Part shown: positions 43,508 to 55,229 of the stretch, piece after piece
How the letters are laid out: every line of letters starts with the position of its first letter
Numbering within the stretch: the stretch's first letter is position 1
NCBI GenBank assembly: GCA_964059195.1
Contig: CAXKWD010000009.1
Coordinates: forward strand, 84,603,432-84,667,431
Reading direction: 5' to 3'
DNA from: Ectobius pallidus
Lineage: Eukaryota; Arthropoda; Insecta; Blattodea; Ectobiidae
Length of the DNA: 64,000 nt
Notes under the pieces: generated by a model
Seen by the model: the letters and a program-made list of their open reading frames with translations, nothing else
What the model was told of the DNA's origin: nothing
The model's database searches: none
Made by a program: the position numbers and the translations under genes

Positions 43508-44280
43508 TAGGGACCGGATTTTTAGGTTTTTAAAAACACTGTTTTAGGTTTTCCGTTGGGTGAAATAGTTTTTTTAGGTTTTTGTCAAAAATATCGTTTT
43601 CGGGTAGAACAATTGGTTTAATGAATTTGAATGTGCTACATAGGATTCAATACATAATACTTGTAAAGTTTAACTTAACAAAATTGACTTAAATTTGTGT
43701 AAACTTGCTTTAGGACAATATTATACAACTGAAGAAAGAAAGCATAAACAATCAAAAGAAGCAGTGAAAATAAGATTGTCTCACATTTCCTGGTTACAGT
43801 ATATCACTAAATATCTTTCAAGATTCAAGATTCTTCTTGTTATCTCTTAGAATACATTTGAAGGCAGAAAATGTGCTTTCAACCTCACATGACGTCAGCA
43901 ATAGTTGTTCGTACCGAATATTTTAAAAGGAATACGCCGGTACTCTTACACTTCCTCTCTTGATACTGTCATCCTAGACGACACTGGGTTGAACGAAACG
44001 CTGGTGCTATTAATTTCAACTCGACAAAAATTGTCTCTCCGCAAAATATCGATTTATCAACTGACAAACAAAAAGGACAAAAAAGTAGCCTAAAATATGT
44101 ATTTTATGTTTTATATCCCGTTTAGGTACATTTAGGTTTTTATACCCCATTTAGGTATTTTTAGGTGCCACAGAATTAATGTGGGTGAATCCTATGGACA
44201 TGATTCGAAAAAGTGTATAATCGCTTTTTGTTTTGGAAGTACGGAAAAAAATAGGTAAAAACCTAAGAATCCGGTCCCTA
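43508..44280. mobile_element. MITE family E (hAT-like)
   Basis: The left end TAGGGACCGGATTTTTAGG is mirrored by CCTAAGAATCCGGTCCCTA. The 8-bp duplication is ATTATAAC (43500-43507 and 44281-44288). Length 773 bp; TTTTTAGGTTTTT phrases cluster near both ends. No ORF of note. Confidence 0.88.
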
Positions 44281-44639
44281 ATTATAACTTAAAACGGCTA
44301 TTAATACCTCTTTAGAGTCTTAAAATCCCATATTTTAAGGCGTTGCTTAAGTTTAATTCGTACAAACTTATTTTAAAAGTTTCTAGTGTGAAATGTATAA
44401 CTTCCTAACCCCAAATAAAAGTTTCGCCGCTTAGGATAATATATTGTGTATAGCATTATCTTCATGTAAATTGGTTGTAAAAGTGAAGAGTGCACTCACG
44501 TAACTTTCTTTACCCTAAGCATGGGCAATACAGCTTCCTCACTTCACATTCTTATAACAGAATAAGAGGCCGAATGGCTGTGAGCTTTATTGCTCTCCAG
44601 GCAATACTAAACTTCTACAAACAGTGGGTGACGTATAAC

Positions 44640-44885
44640 TACCCTTCAGAGAAAGCCGTCGCCTATCTTCGTGTCACATCCCTAAAATATATCTAAATCC
44701 AAATATAAAATGTTTTTTATATGATTTTTCGTTCTGGAACTGGGCTGTTTAAAGACACATAGGCCTACACACACATAACTTGTCTCTGAAAATAGTATTT
44801 TCTATTTCATAGGACCTCAAAACGTGTATTTATGTTAAAATCTCAACTTCGAACTTCGGGATCAAATACAATACTTCCTCTATCT
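44640..44885 (+). repeat. Interspersed repeat family J, copy 2
   Basis: Blocks TTTTTCGTTCTGGAACT, CACACACATAACTTGTCTCT, CAAAACGTGTATTTATG and ACAATACTTCCTCTAT occur in the same order as in 10500-10740. Confidence 0.5.
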
Positions 44886-45026
44886 ATATTAGTGGTGGTG
44901 GTAAATGATTTATTTTGCTTGGCAGAGTTAAGCCCATAAGGCCTTCTCTTCCTCTCAACCAGGTTAAAAAATATATACAATGTAGATTTACATTAATAAC
45001 AAAGTAATGGATAAGAGACTAATGAC

Positions 45027-45786
45027 CAGGGCCCGGATTCTGATGACCTAAAATTGTTTGAAAATGACCTATAAAATGACCCTAAATTTTAAAGAAAATG
45101 ACTTTATAATTATAAAAAATGACCTAAAAACTGATATTTTATTTATAAAAAATAATTATTGTACACACAAAGTTATAGACTAGTTTGTAACTTACATAAT
45201 TGTAAAAACTGTAAATAACTGTAATGTTGTGAATGTTCTTTTATCACGGAAGTTTATACTGGCACTGAGGCACTGGTGAGTAAAAATTCGCATTTGCTTT
45301 TGTGGTCTGCCGGATTATATTGTTGTTTATTGAGGGTTAACAATAGTTTGCACTCTGAAATCCAAGCTGGTGGCAGGTTCCAAGTCAATCTAATAACAAT
45401 AGAAATATAATACAAAATTTTGGCATTTCTTTGTTTCTCATTTCTGACTGAGACATGACAACACTTCTACACCGAATTTTTCCTTCTTGCATTTAAACAC
45501 ACAACACTTCAAAGACAGCACCGCTAGCGACGAAAAAAGTTAATGCACTCAATCTAAATACATGAAAATGACTAAATAAGGAAGCAAATGACACGAAAAT
45601 GACAAAATAATGACCTAAAATTGAAATAAATGCCCTAAAAATATAAAATTGCACAAAATGACAAAAAATGACCTGATAAAAATGTATTTCTATAATCTAG
45701 AGTCCATGATTAGGATTTATCTACAAGTTGGCAATGTCTATGCAGCATCAATAAAAAGATGACATGTCATTAGAATCCGGGCCCTG
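45027..45786. mobile_element. MITE family C, copy 2 (hAT-like)
   Basis: Ends CAGGGCCCGGATTCTGATGA and GTCATTAGAATCCGGGCCCT plus G; 8-bp duplication CTAATGAC (45019-45026 and 45787-45794). 760 bp with many AAAATGACCTAAAA motifs. Longer than copy 1 (565 bp). Confidence 0.9.
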
Positions 45787-45967
45787 CTAATGACTAATAC
45801 TAAGGTTAAGGTTAAGGCTAATAATAATAATTAATTAAGTAAGTAAAACGCATAAGTGTCATCAAAGGAAAAAAAAAAATGTTACAAGCAAAACAAGGAA
45901 AATGTCAAATTAAGTTATAAAGTAACTTCGTTTCTGAAATAAAGTTATAGGCTTAGATAGTTATAAA

Positions 45968-46628
45968 TAGGGTTTGGATGTTTATGACCTAAAAATTGGA
46001 AAATATGACCGTAAATAAGACCTTAAAAATGACAAAACATGACCCAAAAATCCTAAATATCGCTATATAAAAGAACGTGTCATCTAAAAATAAATGTTAC
46101 AATTTAAAACTTTTAATGACACTAAATTATTACATCACATTAATTCCTTCAGATAATCATTTTTTAACAATTTAAAGGTGATTTACAGGTTTATTCGTAA
46201 AGAATTTCTATTCTGTTAATGTTTCCAGACACCACAGCAAATCAACTGAAAATATTTTTAAAACATGTCTATTGGAAATTGTTAACAATAAGGAGGAACA
46301 GGTAATTGTGCTATTGTCCCTTCATATTTCAGTTAAAGTAAAACCAAAATATTCGTGACTCTTCCCCCCCCCCCAAAAAAAAATTAAGTCGACAATTAGT
46401 GCACGTAGTGTATCATTGTGCTTTTTTTTTTTACCGAATTTATAGCTAAAATATGATGTTAAATTTCAAACATGGCCAAAATATGACCAAGACCTTAAAA
46501 ATTACCAAAATATGAATTATTTGCAAAATAAAAACGGTCAGATTACGATAACATGCATGCAATTTGTGTTTCCGGCGAGAATGGAGGTCAAGATAAAAAT
46601 ATGACATGTCATAAACATCCGAACCCTA
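45968..46628. mobile_element. MITE family A, copy 2, complete (hAT-like)
   Basis: Ends TAGGGTTTGGATGTTTATGA and TCATAAACATCCGAACCCTA; 8-bp duplication GTTATAAA (45960-45967 and 46629-46636). 661 bp, with AAAATATGACC motifs at both sides. It gives the full-length reference for 1-405 and 29157-29240. Confidence 0.92.
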
Positions 46629-46739
46629 GTTATAAATAAGTTACCAGAAGATTAAGTAATACTATGTACAATGAGAGATGGGGTGACTACAAAGAACTAG
46701 TTCTGTTCAGAGGGCAGAGGAAGTACAAAATAAATTTAA

Positions 46740-47226
46740 TTCTCTTTTGAAATGTTATTTTCATGTTTAATAGGAGAATATTAGTCAGAGTTATTGTCTC
46801 TTTATAATATTAAATAAAAACTAACACAGTGAAGCCCTGCATAATGTATAGAACGATGTGTTGTGCGGAAGCAAGCTGGAGAGTTTTAACAGTGGCGATG
46901 GGGGAAGTGTTGCAGTCATAAAGAGCGTAACATTGGCCAGGCCACGCACTCATGCACCGCCGCTCCATTAGACATCAGCCCGATAACCTGAATATGAGAA
47001 TATGAATGTTGAAATTTAAAATTTGTTTGTTCACCGCAATGTTTTCCTGCACGCTCTGACGGCATCCGCATAGTGTTGAACTTGTCTGAGGTTCTAATAA
47101 TAATGCGGTAGGATTATCAGCTTGCGAAATTTCTGGTGGAGGTGTTTCATTCTGTAACCTCTATGCAGTGAAACCAACTGCGGTTTAATTCAATTGAGTA
47201 CAGTTGATTTAATTAAATAAGTAGAA
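46740..47226. other. Non-coding stretch, nothing recognised
   Basis: A phrase CAGTGAAGCCCTGCATAA near 46829 faintly resembles pogo/Tigger ends, without a partner end. Confidence 0.35.
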
Positions 47227-47238
47227 TACATAATCATG

Positions 47239-47543
47239 TCGGGGTACGCCATAGTGTAGTGGTTGAGGCGCTGCGCTACAAACCGGAAGGCAGCGAGTTC
47301 GATCCCCGATGAGGTTATTGCAGTTTTTCAATTGGCCTAATCCATCTGGTGGCACTATGGCCCTGGGGTCGACTCAGCCTCTAACAGAAATGAGTACCAG
47401 GAGCAATCCTGGGGTTAAAGGCGGTCGGTGCGTAAGGCTGACAACCTTACTACCTTCACGTGCCGAATGTCTAAATTCTGGGAGCTTCAGCCTCCTTGAA
47501 CCCTCTGGGCCTCCTTGGCCTGTATAGGGAACTCTTTACCTTT
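47239..47543 (+). mobile_element. Complete tRNA-headed SINE with target duplication
   Basis: 305 bp flanked by the 12-bp direct repeat TACATAATCATG (47227-47238 and 47544-47555). The head has an A-box (TAGTGTAGTGG) and a B-box (GAGTTCGATCCCC). The body includes GGGGTCGACTCAGCC, ATGAGTACCAGGAGCAAT and CCTTGGCCTGTATAGGGAAC. Copies of the body are at 52978-53257 (reverse) and 9705-9903 (decayed). Confidence 0.9.
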
Positions 47544-47555
47544 TACATAATCATG

Positions 47556-48383
47556 CCATAAAATTAGCCTATATTATTTTGGTTGGCAGCACTCCTTTTT
47601 CTCAAAGCCTACAGCATTCAATAAGAGGTCAGTAGGCCTAGATGGAATTTTGTATCAGCTAATGACTTTGCACTCTCAGTTTACGTTAAAATGCATTATT
47701 TGTTTAACATTTTCATATCTATGTAACAGTGGTGGCCTACTACCAGGATGTTGGGAGCCACATTTTGAAGGAAGAGTTTGATTAAATGTGAATTTTTTGA
47801 AAGTCAAATTTATAAATGTAATTGAAAAACAGCAGCAAAAATTATGTTCATCCACAAACTTACATCTCATAACTATTTATATAGCACTCTAATTAAATAA
47901 ACATTTGTATACCTTCCACAAATTACGAGATTTTTTGTAACCATGAACTTTTTCTGCTGTCCACTTTCCTTGCTAATTACTTAAAATCTGGTATGTGGCC
48001 TCTTTAGGGGGCTCTCACAACTTCAGTTTAATATACATAAGTTAGAACTGCTCGAAAAAAAATCGCCATGCCAGGAAAATTAAACAGTTTTCAGTTTAAT
48101 CTCAAAGCCACGTGAGAATGTTAGAAGAGCTGCATGCGGCTCGCGAGCCAGGGTTTGGCTACCGTGGCTATTTAATAAGAGGAAGTGCCTGTTTGTTTGT
48201 GGGCGATGCCCAGCGCATGCAGAGATCTCATATTTTGAACTTGGACTGAAGCGTCTCCGAATGCACCTCGAAGCCGGATTTTTAATTTTTACTTTCGTTC
48301 GCTATTTGTGAGCAATAAAATGACAGAAAACCTGATTTCTTGGGGCTAATCGAAGTATAAGTTTTCGCTAATACAAGTTATTT
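47556..48383. other. Non-coding stretch, nothing recognised
   Basis: No supported gene or repeat. Confidence 0.4.
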
Positions 48384-48425
48384 CAACTAGCATGTGCCCG
48401 TGGCTTCGCCCACGATGATTAATTC
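48384..48425 (+). repeat. Possible repeat start with GTGGCTTCGCCCACG motif
   Basis: A GC-rich phrase GCCCGTGGCTTCGCCCACG stands out of AT-rich DNA. Similar phrases mark interspersed repeats in many insect genomes (general knowledge). No boundary or second copy in this window. Confidence 0.3.
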
Positions 48426-50052
48426 GAAGATTAAAAATAAAAAGCAAAATAATTTAAACATATATTTGTTAACACTTACACCCGAAGCATTCATGAGCTA
48501 AACTGTAATAATTATAATGAATAAGCTTAAAATCCGACTTTGGACTGCATGCCACAATTAGAAATCGCCGCTTGAGAAAACTACCTCAGATTCCAGTTCC
48601 CTGGCCCAGACAACCCCTGCATAGTGAGTTCCGTCCAAATCGATATGTTTGCCCATTTAGGCATACATTCATTATCCTTCTTCCGCCTATGTTGAAAATT
48701 TCAGATGTCTGGGTGCCTTGACATTATAAACAATTGAAAAAATCGCGATGATTTCCAAGTTGTGACAAAAAAAAAGCAAGGACAAAGCCCATGGCCTTTT
48801 CAAATCCACCCCAAAATTCTATCCTGAGGCTAAACTTATTATAGAAGAATGCAGTCAAGTAGCTTATTGTGAACTGACATGTTGTATGGTGAACTGTGTG
48901 GTGTAAGCTAAATGCAATTCCCCCATTTGGAAAGGCTGTTAGTAATGCATTGTGCCACTCGAAAATAAAATTAAGTTTGAGTTTTGATGGTGCATATTTG
49001 TAAGGTTTTATCCCCCTTCATTGTGCATATTTGGTCATTTGAGAGTGCTTGAATGCATGCATATTTTAAGATTTGATAATGCATGGGAATCCTTTTTTTG
49101 ACATATCACTATTTCCCTTGCTTTGTACTTATTTGCAAGAACTCCCCTATTTTAAGAATCTTTTTTGCCTTAACGGTGGGAAATTGAATTTGATCGGGTT
49201 ATTTTCGTGAAACGTAGCCATTTTTGTTTTTGTATAGGTAACATTTCGTTTTTTGGTGCTGACTTTTGTATTCAGTAGGTGTTTGGACATCCGCAGTATA
49301 GTAGAGGGCTATTTATCTTAGTTAGACTTACATAATATATGCGGTATCCTCCCATCCTTCAGATTATAGAACAGGAATTCGTGTTGGAGTCCCATAGTAC
49401 GTGGTTTGAAGCCTGCATCGACGCTTCTTCAGGGCTCAGACTTGGACTTCACTATTTCTTCCGTCTCTTTCTAGTGCACAGGGCTGTATATAAATATAGC
49501 TAAAATAGCTTCACTTCGTCTTCAGCAAGAATTCTGGAACCGAAAAGATTATGAATTTAGTAAATGGTATCGGTGGGATATTCAGTTATAGGCCTACATT
49601 GAAACTGTTTTGTGATAGTACCTCTGCTTTCAATCCCTTCACATTAAATTATTAATAAAAGTAATTGAAATTAACTTCAAATAACAGTAAATAATAATAT
49701 ACGTTTTGTATTTTAAAGATCCGTAATTACTGATTACAAAAATGCATTTTTCCCTGTTAAGAGACTACTACTCTGAAAGCCCAGTTTACAATTTTACTGA
49801 CGCCCAGTTTACAACTTTACTGTAGCCTTTATGCGTCTGGAATGGATTAATAATAGTTACTTGTCAGCACTTACTGATTAAAGCTTGACGCCTGACAAGG
49901 AATTTTCTTTATCTGAAAATAACATAAGATTGAACATAAGCAAGCTCACGTACAAACATTGGGAAGCAGAGGGCTCGCTCGCCCTAAGTCATGGCGCTCA
50001 CTAATCTCTTAATCTCGCTGTGAAAGTCTTGTAAAGTACGTGGCTTATTCCC
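48426..50052. other. Non-coding stretch, nothing recognised
   Basis: No supported gene or repeat. Confidence 0.4.
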
Positions 50053-50259
50053 TTATACTTTCTGCTTTATGCCTTCCCGCAGGTACAAATCGCACTCTAA
50101 CAAGAGGATCGTAATCCTCGAGGAAGAAAATGCTTTTACGTGAAGCATGTACCACCCCGTGAAATAATAATCACGTTCCAGTACCTTTGTACATATACAT
50201 ATAAAATATATGTATATATAAAATTCTATGTTTACTTTCTCTATCTCTAACATAGATAT

Positions 50260-50525
50260 CATAGGTAGAGAAAGTATTGTGAAATTCGATGAAGAGATTT
50301 CAACATAAATACACGTTTTGAGACTCTCTATATCCAAAAATGCTATTTTCAGAAACTTGTGTGTGTGTTTGTGTCTCAGTGTGTCTGCGAGTCTGTAGAC
50401 AGAACGGAAAGTCGTATAAGATCAAAATGTTGAATTTGGATTTAGATATCTTTTGGGGATGTCACACAAAGATTGTCGACTACTTTTTCTTAGTTTTACT
50501 ACCACTTTCCAAGAAAAAAATCTAA
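50260..50525 (-). repeat. Interspersed repeat family J, copy 3
   Basis: Reverse-strand counterpart of 10500-10740 and 44640-44885: minus strand shows CAAAACGTGTATTTATGTTG, an (AC)n stretch and the upstream blocks. Boundaries approximate; related sequence may start near 50050. Confidence 0.45.
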
Positions 50526-50739
50526 TATTTTTTTTTTTAAACTGCACGATTTTGTTCTTAAAAATTTTGTACATGTTGTCCTTTTACTGAGGGTGGAAAT
50601 TTTTATTTGAAATATTTGTTCGTAAAAGTTCTCTGAAGGGTAGTTATAAGACACCCGTTTTCTCTTGCATCCAAAATTTCCACATTCACTTTAAACAATA
50701 TTGTTTCAGCTGAGTCACAGGTGTAAGCATTTTCATCAT

Positions 50740-50928
50740 TGGTGCTTGTACCAATTAACCGATTTTGGTCCAAAAAAATAGGCTTAATAGACGTAATAAA
50801 TGCGTATACCAAATTTCATGAAAATCCGCTAGAGCCTATTCGTGTTAACCACGAGTATATGCAGACGAACAGACATTTTCCCGCCCCCCACACAATCTCA
50901 TCAAGTACCGTTCTGCCACTTAATAAGG
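50740..50928 (-). mobile_element. Family G repeat, copy 4 (partial)
   Basis: Reverse strand begins TTAAGTGGCAGAACGGTACT and includes the GCGTATACCAAATTTCATG block. Only the first half of the family is present. Confidence 0.65.
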
Positions 50929-50929
50929 T

Positions 50930-52050
50930 ATTGAGAATATTATCTCCGGCCATAGGGCATGGCATTATTTGAAATAGTTAAAATCATTCCAAACTCTCCA
51001 CATGCTTTCCACGTACATGTAATTTTTTATTTTTTCCCCCTCTGCCATTACCTAGGAATGCACACTTCTGTACTAGTGTTAATGCTCGACTTCCCCTGAG
51101 CGTCACAGCTGAAATCTCAAACGTGGGTGATCGGCGAGCGTTGTTCTTGAATTAACTTACCTGCCAAAATGGCACGCCGCTGACAGCATGACCAGCTGTA
51201 TTTGCTAGTAGAAGCCGTTCCATCGTTCTTGAAACACTGCTTTGGATGCGCAGTGAAGAAAAATTCTTCTCTGTTGGGGGATGGAATATTGATTTTTCTA
51301 AACCACGTGCTTTTCATATGCTTCTGCTGGTGTAAAAGGCAGCAAAGTAAATCACCCCTCCCTATTCTGCGCGAGATTTCTGTGTCATGTTTCAACTGAA
51401 ATGGAACAGATTCTACAAGTTTGAACTACCCGTGCAGCGTGGTCGAGATCTAACGATAGTATTTGGGCGCCCCTTGCCTCGTAATGTTTGCGTTTAGTAT
51501 GCAGAGAACGCACAAGTGCGCCGTGGTGGGCTCGTAAAAGATGTCTCGCTTCTCAAGTAGAGCTCAGTACAGCTTCAGGATTTTTTATATTCATCCCTCG
51601 GGGTCGTAGTCACGTTCAAGTCCATGGTTAACCATTTTTCCGAGCATTAAAGAACACAATGTGCTCCGAACAGTTAAACCTTTTGGCTGCGGTTTCCGAT
51701 CCCATAGGCATGATTACATTCTATTCTTCCGCATTCTGTCTCTGTTCCTCAGGACATTTCATACTAGTTGAAATTGTAATTATTTTATTACTTTGTTATG
51801 CTAATAACCGCATATACCCTAAAGTGTCCAATTGCTCAGAAATATATTGTTTATGTTTTCATTGTAATTTTCTAAACGGAATCCGTGTCATCACGTATAA
51901 ATGAAGTATCATTGAAAATATGTTTTCACTCTGGTTGGAATTAGTTACACTCTGTTGTTTTAGCAAATTCTTTGTCTATAAAATTTAACTAAAGTATTAA
52001 TGAACTTCCTATTTTAATATACCGAGAGGCTTTGTCCGATTCATAGGAAA
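50930..52050. other. Non-coding stretch, nothing recognised
   Basis: Overlapping frames on both strands at 51117-51399 and a frame at 51659-51904 lack family features. Confidence 0.4.
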
Positions 52051-52065
52051 CAAATAAAGGAACTG

Positions 52066-52271
52066 ATAATTCTTTCATACTGGCTGTGTGTAGGCTAAGA
52101 TGGGAAGATGAAGTCAGAATGAAAAATTCAGTGAGTCAGTTGGAGAATTCAATGTTGTACCGGCACGATGCCATGGTAGCTCAGTTGGTTAGAGCATCGG
52201 CACGGAGAGCCGAAGATCCTGGTTCAAATCCCGGCTATGGCATTGAATTTTTCATTCTGACTTCACCTTTT
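52066..52271 (+). mobile_element. tRNA-headed SINE family L, copy 2, complete
   Basis: It is flanked by the 15-bp direct repeat CAAATAAAGGAACTG (52051-52065 and 52272-52286). In order it has a 5' region (ATAATTCTTTCATACTGGCT), the phrase GAAGTCAGAATGAAAAATTC, the tRNA-like domain and a closing GAATTTTTCATTCTGACTTC. The last phrase is the exact inverse of the earlier one, so the tRNA-like part sits in the loop of a 20-bp stem. Length 206 bp. Confidence 0.88.
52170..52242 (+). tRNA. tRNA-like domain of SINE L (pseudo-tRNA, anticodon position GGA)
   Basis: 73 bases, same as the minus-strand domain at 29416-29488. Acceptor, D, anticodon and T arms all pair (one T-stem mismatch, one G-T in the acceptor). 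C at position 33 and the SINE context argue that it is not a working tRNA, although A- and B-boxes should still recruit pol III. Confidence 0.5.
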
Positions 52272-52289
52272 CAAATAAAGGAACTGTTA

Positions 52290-52975
52290 ACAAGAATAAA
52301 TTCCTTTCGTAAAGTAAGGACATATTAAAAATAGAAACATTTATGACATTTTACACAGCAACGTTGCATAGTCCGTGATCCTTATGAACTATTAAATCTT
52401 AACAGGCCATGTTTGGAAGATACAAGTGCACTGACGATTTTCTGCAAATTGTCATATATGTAAATAACCTTAGGCTAATGTTGATTTACAGGAGACTTTA
52501 AGGTAAGGTTATTTATATATAAATTGCACGTAATAGGCAGGAACCCAAGACATGTGCAAGTGTTTCAATCTCACTTAAAACCTAAGAGTCCTGGCTTTAT
52601 TAATCAGTTAAATGTTAAAAGAGAGAGTAGTTGATAGCAAGTGTTGCCTGAATCAGTGCAAGAAGGTTTACAAAAAATAGTTTTGTATGGATGGACTGTA
52701 TTGTGGCGACTGGTGGTATTGTCCTCTTCTCAGACACAGATAAACGCACATTAGGCTACATGGATTCAGAGAACAAGAATTAACTATAATTAATTGTCTC
52801 TCTATGGTTAATCGACATAAAAATCCAGATAACTGCAAATAATAAACAATTAAGTAGGCCTATGTGCTCAAATAACAGTCAACTGTTGTGTCTGCTCTGC
52901 AATTAATTGTCTGTGCAGTTAACCGTTATCCAATTATTTGTCCCAGCTCTACCAAGCACCTTCTCGAACTGGTAA
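52290..52975. other. Non-coding stretch, nothing recognised
   Basis: No supported gene or repeat. Confidence 0.4.
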
Positions 52976-52977
52976 AA

Positions 52978-53257
52978 AGAAAGGTAAAGTGATCCCTATA
53001 CAGGCCATGGAAGCCCAGAGGGTTCCAGGAGGTTGAGGCATTCGGCACATGAAGGTGGTAAGGTTGTCAGCCTTACGCAACAGCCGCCTTTACCCCCAGG
53101 ATTGCTCCTGGTACTCATTTCTGTTAGAGGCTGAGTCGACCCCAGGGCCATAGTGCCACCAGAAGGATTAAGCCAATTGAAAAATCTCAACGACCTCATC
53201 GGGAATCTAACTTTAGACCTTCCGGTTTGTAGCGCAGCGCCTCAACCACTACTCTCC
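52978..53257 (-). mobile_element. SINE, same family as 47239-47543
   Basis: On the minus strand the body order matches 47239-47543 closely (GGGGTCGACTCAGCC, ATGAGTACCAGGAGCAAT, GGCCTGTATAGGGA). The tRNA-related head is present but changed near the B-box (TTAGATTCCCGATGAGG). A target duplication was not clear. Confidence 0.85.
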
Positions 53258-53259
53258 GG

Positions 53260-55160
53260 TCTCGAAATGGCCCGACGTAAAAACTAATGGAAGTCCTGCT
53301 CTAGATCTGTGCAGGAGAATGTGTTCTGTTATACGATCACAAAGAATATTCCATCCTCGCTTATAATCCATTGTAGTTGGTGCTCAGCTCATAGCTGAAC
53401 TGTAAATATATTCAGCTTTATTTTTATTATTTCTACAGAATATAGAAAACCTTGTTTAACATTCTCAGAATTAATGTATAATTCATAAGGGTCAGGACTC
53501 GGGATTTTATTGTTATACTGCGAGTCGTGACCCCCTATGCTTTATATCCATATAAGCACGAAATAGAATGGGGTGTAAATTCTGGAACCCTTCTAGTCTT
53601 CTATCGTCTTGCTTCACTCGAATATTCCAGTCCGACGGGAATGTGTTTTATTTATTTTATTTTAGTGTCTAGTTTTTCATTTTCTTATTATTTCCCTAGT
53701 AACTATATTTGTGACATCTGAGTGTGTTCGTTTAGTGAAAACAGAGTTTACTGCTGAAGTGCGCCGCTGCGTTTGAACAGTACTTTCTTGATATAGTGTT
53801 TTTAATTTCTCTCCGGCCGTTATTCCGGCCAGCATTTATTTATGTAGCAGAAGACGGGAATCCCTTTCTACAATTTTAAATCATTCCTCAGAGAGACATA
53901 AGATTCTCATCTCTTAAATTATCCATCTCTCAGCTGCAGGAAAAATTGAAAACGCTCGTATCGTCAAAATTATACAGTAGGACCATTGTTGTAGAGTAAT
54001 TTATAGGGGTATATTCAAAATGTTGTGCATTTTCCGTCTCAGTTATGCCGTTATAATTATTATTTTAAGCACGGTGCTTATAATTAGTTTGCCTGTTAAC
54101 GAAGTTACAGCGTACAGTCTAATTACGTAACAACATGTCACTTCATAATCATGTGAATGCACAAAGACATCAAAAATTCTTTATTGCTTAAACAGAATGC
54201 AGCGTTTAAGGATAGTTTAAATAATAGTGGAATAATTAACCATCTTCTATTGAGATAAGGAACGGAACAGTTAGGAGCAGTAGTGTGTGTTCAAACTCAT
54301 AAATGCCATAGGCCTACTTCTAGACCACAGCATTAATAAGTTAATAACATTAACCAACGCACGGATCAGTACAGATCGCTCGTGCCATATTTTACACTGT
54401 AGTACTTAGATTATTACCCAAAAAATACACAACTTCAAAAACCTGTATTCAGACACACCTAGTTTTCGTGAATTGTGATTATTATGATTAATATAGTGAA
54501 AATCTTCTGTTTCGAACACTTCTGCCGAAATATTGTAGTTTTACACTCAAGAAAAACACTAAATTTTGTGTTTTGACCATATTTTCGTTCTTAGCGTGAA
54601 ATTGTTATTGATTTTTAACAGGATTTTACATTTCAAGGGAAATCTCGAGTTTTGGAAAAGTATCTTTTTATAAAAGGACTTAATGATGCGTTTATTGAAT
54701 GTGTCATAAATTTATGTGAACAGTAATAAATATTCAATAAACTACTTAATTGTGGAGTTATCAGGATTGCCAGTGGTATAATATAAATGTCAATAACTAG
54801 AAAAATACTTATTTCTATCCAAAACTAAAATAATTTTATCTGTAGAGATGTTCATGGAAATTGATTTTCGCTATCGCATATTTTAATTTAACACTAAACC
54901 CCATTCGTAGTGAATGTATTTTCTTTTTTTTTTCGATATAGAAATAGCTAAATTTTGGAGTCCAATGTTTATATCCTCAGTGCACCTCGATATGTAGGTC
55001 GGAGAGATTGTGTTAACCAGTTTTTCTACACTGCAGACGTGTGTTAATAATCAATTGTTAAGAAGTGTGAACATCCTCAAAAATATATATATATATAAAA
55101 CATGATAGTGTTTTTGCTTAAGTATGATAATATTTTGCATCACATGTTCCATAAGATATC
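53260..55160. other. Non-coding stretch, nothing recognised
   Basis: No supported gene or repeat; only short chance frames. Confidence 0.4.
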
Positions 55161-55228
55161 TTGTTTTAATGTGAAACAACGTAGAAATTGTATTTTGTTT
55201 TAATGTGAAACAACGCAGAAATTGTATT
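55161..55228. repeat. 34-bp tandem duplication
   Basis: A 34-bp unit starting TTGTTTTAATGTGAAACAAC occurs twice in tandem (55161 and 55195) with about one base different. Confidence 0.85.
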
Positions 55229-55229
55229 T

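Larger units (their letters stand above)
44890..46735 (-). mobile_element. LINE 3' UTR end, split by two MITEs
   Basis: On the minus strand the pieces 46735-46637, 45959-45795 and 45018-44890 join across the two MITE target duplications. The last piece has AACCTGGTTGAGAGGAAGAG and ends in an ACC-type simple tail (plus-strand TGGTGGTGG at 44893). It shares the CTGGTTGA..GAAGAGAAGGCC block with 19976-20297. No coding part remains. Confidence 0.55.
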
